Assembly: GCA_030747475.1 (NCBI GenBank)
Contig: JASLKO010000180.1
Coordinates: 51,477 to 115,476, forward strand
Origin: Candidatus Thalassarchaeaceae archaeon
Lineage (GTDB): Archaea; Thermoplasmatota; Poseidoniia; Poseidoniales; Thalassarchaeaceae
DNA length: 64,000 bases
Reading direction: 5' to 3'
The translations under genes were made by a program, and so were the position numbers. Shown here one piece after another: positions 54,101 to 63,100 of this stretch (its first letter is position 1; every line of letters starts with the position of its first letter). Under the pieces are notes generated by a model. That model was not told where the DNA came from, searched no databases, and saw only the letters and a list, made by a program, of their open reading frames with translations.

Positions 54101-57100
54101 CTGTTACTACACCTACTATTCTAAGCAATTTAGGCTCGCTTGCGTCCACAACTATTCGAGATATGCTGGTTGACCCAGACAACGATGATTTCAGACCTAT
54201 GCTAGGCACTCATTTGGATATTTTAGATGCAGGTGCATATGCTGCTGCAGACAGCAATCCATGGGATGCGGGCATTGAGTGGAATTATTCTTCCCCCTCA
54301 AATCCAAACATGGGCTGTACAGATTCTGCAGCGTTGAACCATCAATCAAATGCAGTATTTGATGACGGAAACTGTCAATTCATCAAAGCCGATGTATCTG
54401 GAATGACTGGCCACATTAATCAAGCAATTACTCCGATTACCTTTACAGAATCATTGAGTAATATCAATACAGGAACATGGACATCAGGTGTTACCAATTC
54501 GTCTAGTACACCACAAACAGATAATCCACAGCGTGGAACGGATATTGCTATCTGGCCCAATGGTGATATTGCTATAGTTTACAATCGTTATTTAGTACCT
54601 TATTCAAAGCACGTTCTTGGCCTCTCCATTCATTCATCTGGTTCATGGAGTCATACAATCCTTGAAAATAATACTAATACTGGTTATCATCCCTCTATAG
54701 AGATAGATAATTCGGGGTCCCTACATATTTCGTATTTAGATCATACAAATGAAACATTAAGATATGTAACCAATATGAGTGGAAGTTGGGTTTTCACAAC
54801 GTTAGACAATGCGAAATATACTGCAAGCACAGGCGCAGAAACGGACATAAAAATCGACTCAAAAGGAGCAGTGCACATCGTTTATCCGATTCAAGTATCT
54901 TCACCTAACACTCGCGCTCTAAATCATACAACCAATGCAAGTGGAAGTTGGGTTACTACCACCGTTACGAATCCAACAAAGGATTCCGGATTGTGGCCAT
55001 CTTTGGCACTAGACGGGAATGACTTTGTTCATATTTCAGTATACAGGGATGATGGCTCAGATATTGTATACATCACAGATTCCAGCGGTTCTTGGACAAA
55101 TGAAACCGTTGAGACATCGAACAATGTTGGGAGATATTCACAAATTGCAGTTGATTCTAATGATAAAATTGTAATTGTTTATGTGAAAGCTGATGGGAAT
55201 AATGACGTTAGATGGGCACGAGGCCATTCAGGTAGCTTTACTGTTTCACAGGTAAAAAATAATGTTAGAGCAGCACATCTTTCTCTAGGAATAGATTCCA
55301 ATGATGACGTCCATATTTCGATACACAATTCCAATAACAGACGCCTTATTCATTTTACTAATGCTAGCGGATCATGGGTTCAAGCATCCGATTATTTCGG
55401 ATGTTCTGGCGAATTCTCGGAAATGGCAATAGATGATAATGATGACATTCACATATCTAGTTCCGACTTAGGTTGCTATAATGATCTGAAATATGCTACA
55501 TTCAAAGGTACTGGAAAAGGTGTCAAGATTCAACCAGTATTCTCGATTAGCCCTGATTTACCAACAGGATTGAATTTCAATTGGAAAACCGGAGAAATTT
55601 CTGGGAGTCCCACGGAAATTATTGACAACACAACGTATACTGTTTGGATAAATGGTTCTGGAAGATCTGATTCCACATCTGTTTGGATTAATGTTGAAGA
55701 AAATATGCGATCTAGCGTTCCAGGGCTTACTGCCACCGTGAATTCTCTAATATCACCAATTACATTCGATTGGTATTCTTCAATATGGGAAACGAGAGTA
55801 ACAAATTCAAGCGCATCTCCTGCAAGTAATGATAATCAGGCAGGCAGGCATACAGATTCTGCTGTAGATTCGAATGGGAAAACCCACATCGTCTCTTTTG
55901 ATGATTCTAACGACGATTTGAGATATTCAACCAATGCCGGAGGCAGTTGGTCCTCTTCCCTTATTGTAGAAACTGGAAATACCGGCCGTCACCCATCAAT
56001 TGTAATTGATTCAAATGATCTAATTCACGTTGTATTTTATGATCATTCAAATACTCGTCTTATGTACATGAATAAATCAGTCTCATCATCATCTTGGTCA
56101 TCTCTGTCTGAAATTCACAGCGATGCTAAGAATTACGCAACAGGTTTAGCGTTGGATGATGACGATACACTGTATGTTTCTTGGCGCAGAGGAGATAACA
56201 CATGGTTTAAGCAATGTTTTGTGAGAACGAAGTTAGCCAATTCCACATCATGGATCAACGCCCCTGACTTGCAGACTTTTTATACATCATCTGGATCGGG
56301 AGGAGGCAATGAAAATGCAGCAGTAAGAAACGCATGTGATGTTGCAGTTGATAGCAATAAGAAAATCCACATCGTGATTAATGACGCCGATAAAGATCTC
56401 AGATATATTACCAATGCAGATGGTTCTTGGGATGCAGAGGATGTGATGGGATCCTCTTCCTCTTCAGTAGATACAGGAAGATTCGTGAAACTAGCCATTG
56501 ACTCACAGGATTATGTTCATATCACATATGCAGAAGAAATTTCAGGTAGCAATTCTAAGGTATACTATCAAAACAAGAATCCATCAACAGGTAGCTGGTC
56601 GACAAGAGAAGAGTTTTGGCATGCTGATTACCCAGCTATTGCCATAGATTCTCATGATTATGTCCATCTCTTATATGGATATACATCAGCTGGAGACAGG
56701 TTAGTGTATGAATCAAATTATGGAGGCGGATCTATTGAATTTATCAGAAATGTTCACACAGGTGGTACTGATTATATTGAACCATCAATTGTTGTTGATA
56801 ATAACGATGACATCCACATGACTGCTGGTTATGGGAATAACAAAAGATTGGTGTCTGGTACAGTGATGGGCACCGGCAATGGAATAAAAGATGATCCAGG
56901 TTCTTGGCGTCCTGTAATTTCTACAATCTCATCTTGTGAGGTTTCACCATCCTTGCCTCAAGGACTTTCTGTAAACAACCAACGATGCACTCTTTCAGGA
57001 ACTCCAACCGAAGTAGCTAGCAATCAATCGTATACCGTTTGGGCAAACACAAGTTCAGGGGATTCATTTTCAACTAATCTTTGGCTACGTGTAGTTAATT

Positions 57101-60100
57101 CTGCACCGAGTATTTCGTACAATTACAATTCATTCAATCTCATCAATAATACCACAATGTCTCCAACTGCAATACCAACAAATTCAGGAGGACCAATTCC
57201 TTCACGTACCATCGATGTCGGTTCAGTAGATAATCAGTCATCAATTGCTATGGATTCAAATGGATACATGCATATTTCGTACAGAGACAGTACAAACAAG
57301 ACGCTGATGTATGCAACAGATAAGAGCGGTTCATGGGTTACCACTACCGTTGATTCGACTTCCAATTCGGGAACGCAATCCAAAATAGCTCTAGACTCCA
57401 ACGATAATGTTCACATTGTTCACTTCAATTGGCCAAATTGGAATCTTAGATATACATCCAACAGTTCAGGATCTTGGGTCTCTACAATATTAGATTCGAC
57501 TGACGGAGGAGCAGTAGGATTTTCAGGCCACAGTCCATCGATTGTCATCGATTCCAATGATAACATACACATTTCCCATGTGTGGCTGTCCTCGGCTTAC
57601 AAAATGAGGTATGGTACCAATTCTAGTGGGTCATGGATTTTCACAACTGTATCAAATACCTCGACACTACACTATCCTTCCGCCTTTTCTGCTACCACCT
57701 CCATGGTTCTAGATTCAAATGAAATCCCTCATATCACGTATACCTGTCACGGTCCGACCGACCGAGATTTATGTTATACAACGAATGCCAGTGGTTCTTG
57801 GGTAGGGCAAACGCTAGAAACCTCAGGAAATATTGGTTATGATAATTCAATTTCAATTGATTCCAATAATTACCTCCATATTTCATACTATGACCAAACG
57901 AACGGGGACCTAAGATATGCTACGAATAAGAGCGGCTCTTGGGTCTATACTAGTATTGATCAGACAGGGGATGTAGGACAAGACACATCTATCGGAATTG
58001 ACTCTGATGATAACGTGCATATTTCATACTACGACGAGACAAACAGAAACCTGAAGTATGCTACAAATTCAAGTGGCATATGGGTAAATTCAACCATTGA
58101 TTCTCATCTGGATATAGGTACATCTCTTTCTTCAGCTGCTTCAGGCTCCACCTCAATTTTCGTAGAATCAAATGACAGAGTACATATTTCATATCAAGAA
58201 AGTGTTAGTGGCACAGATGGAAATTTGAGATATGTAATTGTGGACAATAACAATTCTAATTACGGTTGGGCCATCAATTCATCACTTCCAGAAGGTCTTC
58301 ATTTCAATGAAAACACTGGAGTGATTTCAGGAACTCCAACTGAACCGTTGAATGCAACACAATACACCATTTGGGCGAACAATTCAGGAGGTTCATCTTC
58401 TGCTGTGATTACCATCAATGTCGAAGATATTTCTCCATCCATTACATATTCTCCTGACTCATTTAATTTGGTCAACAACACGGCGATGACGCCTGCGACA
58501 CCGACCAATAGTGGTGGTACCACTCCATCTGGTATTCTTGACTCGACAGGATCTATTGGGCTATACACTTCAATCGCTCTTGATTCCAATGGGCACACTC
58601 ACATTTCCTATTATGATGAAATAAATGAAGATCTCAAGTATGCTACTGATGAGAGTGGTAGTTGGGTATTTACGACGCTTGACTCAACAGGCATGGTTGG
58701 CAAATTCACATCCATTGCCATTGATTCCAACGATGATGTCCATATTTCCTATTATGACGAAACCAATGGAGACCTCAAGTACATTACAGACAATAGCAGT
58801 AGTTGGGTAGCAACCACTATTGATGGATCTGGCGGTGGACTTGCCAGCTCAGGCGATGTTGGTAAGTATACATCCATAGCACTCAATTCAAGTGACTTAC
58901 CAAAGATCTCGTATTATGATGAGACTAATGATGATCTCAAGTTTGCTGCCTATGGATGTTCGCCCTCTGGAGGCTGTTTGTGGGTACCGACACAAGTTGA
59001 TTCCACAGGATTTGTGGGTAAATTTTCCTCTATAGCCGTTGACTCAAATGATCGTATGCATATTTCCTATTATGACGAAACGACTCAGGATCTCAAATAC
59101 GCAAACACCCTCACTGGTTCGTGGGTAACAACCACTATCGATAGCACAGGAGATTTGGGCTTCTATACATCGATAGCCATTGATTCCAATGACGACATTC
59201 ATATTGCATACAATGACGAAGGAAATGATAATCTCAAATACGCTACGAACATGAGTGGCTCTTGGGTAACTTCCACGATTGATTCAGTTGATGACGTGGG
59301 CTCTCATCCATCGATAGCCATCGATTCTAATGACAAAGTGCATATTTCATACTGTTACTGGAGTGGTTTGGATCTCAAGTATGCTACCAATAAGAATGGC
59401 TCTTGGGTGAATTATACAATCGATTCAGATGCTGGTATGTATAACTCGATAGCCATTGATTCGAGAAATGAAGTGCATATCTCAACTTATGATATGACCA
59501 ATGATGACCTCAAGTATATCGCCCTTGATTCTTCATCCAAAATGTATGGATATACAATCAGTCCAAACTTATCGGCAGGCTTGTCCATGAACAAGTTCAA
59601 CGGAACAATTTCTGGCACCCCCACCGCTCTGTTGTCTAATACTGCTTATACAATCACAGCACGAAATTTTGGTGGGTCTAGTAGTACAATGATTAATATC
59701 TCCGTACAAGAAGATCCTCCTTTGATTTCGTATTCACCTTCTGAGTATAATTTGACTAAAGGGACTACTATGTCTCCTTCTGCCAATCCATCAAACACGG
59801 GAGGACACATTCCAACCCATGACATCACTAGTACAAGTTCCTCTTCTTGGTTATCTTCTGCCATTGATTCAAATGGTTACAATCATGTCTGTTTCTACCA
59901 ATCTAACGGGTTGTATTATTCCACAGACATAAGCGGATCTTGGATTACTAGTGTTGTAAATAATCCATCTGGTATGAGGGTTGGAGAATACAATAGCATA
60001 GCCATTGATTCAAATGATAAAATACATATTTCCTACTGGAATTTTACCTCTACCGCCCTGATGTATTCAACGAACTCTGGAGGTTCTTGGTCTCATACCA

Positions 60101-63100
60101 CCGTAGATAACACAGGATATGTTGGAGAGTGGACTTCAATTTCTATTGATTCAAATGATAAGGTTCACATTTCATACTATGAAAAGTTTGGAGCTTCTTC
60201 CGATAACAACCTCAAGTATGCAACGAATGCTGGCACATCATCTTGGAGTAATTACACCCTCGATTCGTCCGGAAATGTAGGTACACAAACATCAATTGAC
60301 ATTGATTCGAATGATAATGTACACATTGCGTATTTTTATCATACTGGCGGCTCTTTGAAATACATCAATAATATTTCAGGATCTTGGACCGCTTCAACTA
60401 TTGATTCAACAGGAACAGTTGGGGGACAACCATCGCTAGTTATCGATACAAATGACAATGTCCATATCGCATATCGTGATGTAACCAACACTCGTCTGAA
60501 ATACGCATCCAATGAAACAGGTTCATGGGTTATTCAATCAATAGATTCTCCAGGAAATGTTGGTCAATATCCTGATTTAGTAATTGATTCTGAAGGGCAT
60601 CTTCACATTTCATATCGAGATAATAATTATGCTAATTCTAGAATAAAATATGCTACTAATCAAAGCGGCTCATGGGTATTTCAGAATGTTTCCATTGGGA
60701 ATCATGCTAATCAAGGCTCTTCAATAGCAATAGATTCCAATGATAACGTCTATGTTACATATATCCACAATCGGACTAAACTGAAGATAATTACGTATAC
60801 TGATGAAGGATATTTGGGTTGGTCCATAACTCCCGATTTACCTGCTGGTTTGTCGTTAAATATCGGTACTGGAGAAATTTCTGGAACCCCAACTGTTGTT
60901 TCACCAACCACTAATTACACCATCACTGCCCGAAATTTGGGAGGTAATTCTACCACTATTGTTACGATAACAGTTAACGACATTGCTCCAAATCTTACTT
61001 ATGTTCCTAATGATGATATTGTTACGACAATTAACACAACTCTTTCTGCGGTTTATCCAAGTGAAAACGGAGGCACTGCAACTTCTTGGGAAATTTATCC
61101 AAGTCCTACAGGATATTTCGATTTCAATGTAAATACAGGAGTAATTTCAGGTGTATCAAACACATTACTTTCTCGATCTATGTTTACAATATGGGCGAAT
61201 AATTCAGGTGGTTCTGCAGTAGCATACATCAATTTCACAGTGAATGATGTAATTTCAGGAGGCATCATTATTTCACCATCGGAGAATACAACCGGGATCA
61301 AAAATACGAACATTACTTCGATTACATTCTCATCAAGTGGACCTGGTGCAATCGTTACATGGGAATTGGTAGGGGAATTACCCGACGGTGTCACGTTTAC
61401 TTCAACAAATCAGACCATTTGGGGGACTCCAACTGAGATGATGGCAACAACTCAATACACCATTTGGGCGAACAATACAGGTGGTAATGTATCAGCAACT
61501 CTCAACATCACAGTGAATGATCAAGCCCCAGGCCCATTTGAGTACAATCCAGAGAACAACACCCTCACGAACAACACCGAGGTTCATCTTGCGCCGCAAT
61601 TCATCAACGAGGTGACTGGAAACGGCTCTGCATGGCAAGTGGCTGACATCAACAGCGGTTCAGGCTCTTTTGTTTTAACATACATGACAATCCTCGTTGG
61701 CGACACCATCTATTTCGATGCGACTGACGGGTCCACAGGTAGAGAATTGTGGGCGCACAACACCTCCAATCATTCCACATGGCGAGTGACTGACATCAAC
61801 AGCGGTGGATCCGACAGTAACCCTGGAAGATATATGGCAATTTTAGTCGGCGATACAATCTACTTCGATGCGGACGATGGACTAACCGGCAAAGAACTGT
61901 GGGCACACGATACGTCAAATCACTCCACATGGCAAGTGGCTGAAATCACGTTCCCCTCCAGTATTGGTAGCAATCCAGGACAATACATGGCAATGTTAGT
62001 CGGCGATACAATCTACTTCGATGCGGACGATGGTTATCAAGGAAGAGAACTGTGGGCGCATGATACTTCCAACTCTTCTACTTGGAGAGTTGCCGATATC
62101 CAAACAGCCTCGGGTGCATCCGACAGTAACCCCGGATATTTCATGGAAATTTTAGTCGGTGATACAATTTACTTCAGTGCGTATACTAGTAGCTGGGAAC
62201 TGTGGGCACATAACACCTCTAACTCCTCAACTTGGCAAGCTGTAGACATCAACCCAAGCGGAGGCAGCCAACCTGGAGAAAATATGAAGGCTGCAATATT
62301 AGTTGGGGACACCATCTATTTCGATGCTGATGATGGAAGTACTGGCCATGAATTGTGGGCATACGACACCTCTAATGATTCAGCATGGCGAATTACTGAC
62401 ATCCGCTCAGGCTCTGCATCCAGCATCGTGTCTACACCCTTGCAAATTCTTGTTGGCGATACAATCTATTTCACTGCCACCGACAGCGGCGCTGACGTGG
62501 AACTGTGGGCATATGACACCTCTAATTCCTCACTCTGGCAAGCGACCTCCTTCGATTACAATACGCAAATGGCCCAAAATATGGGACTGCTCGTTGGCGA
62601 TACGATCTACTTTGATGCAAATGATGGCATATCTGGACGCGAACTGTGGGCTCACGACACTTCAAACGGCTCGACATGGATGACTGCAGATATGGGGGCA
62701 TACACTATTCCAGGATACAAAATGGCAATTGGTGTTGGCAATACAATCTTTTTCGATGAAGGAGGAGAATTGCATGCTCACGATACTTCCAACGGTTCAA
62801 CATGGATGGTTGCCGATATCCGAAGCGGGTCCGCCGGGAGCTCTGTTGGATGGTACATGTCGATATTGGTTGGAGATACATTATACTTCGATGCTGATGA
62901 TGGAAGTAGTGGTAAGGAACTGTGGGCTTTTGCCATTGATGGAGTCAACTTAATGACGAACACAGGAGGAGCAGTCACATCATACGGAATTAGCGGTAAT
63001 CTCCCCAATGGCCTTTCATTCAACAATAGTACGGGTGTGATTTCGGGTACTCCAACTGAGCTAATGACAAAGACCCAGTACACCATTTGGGCCAACAATT

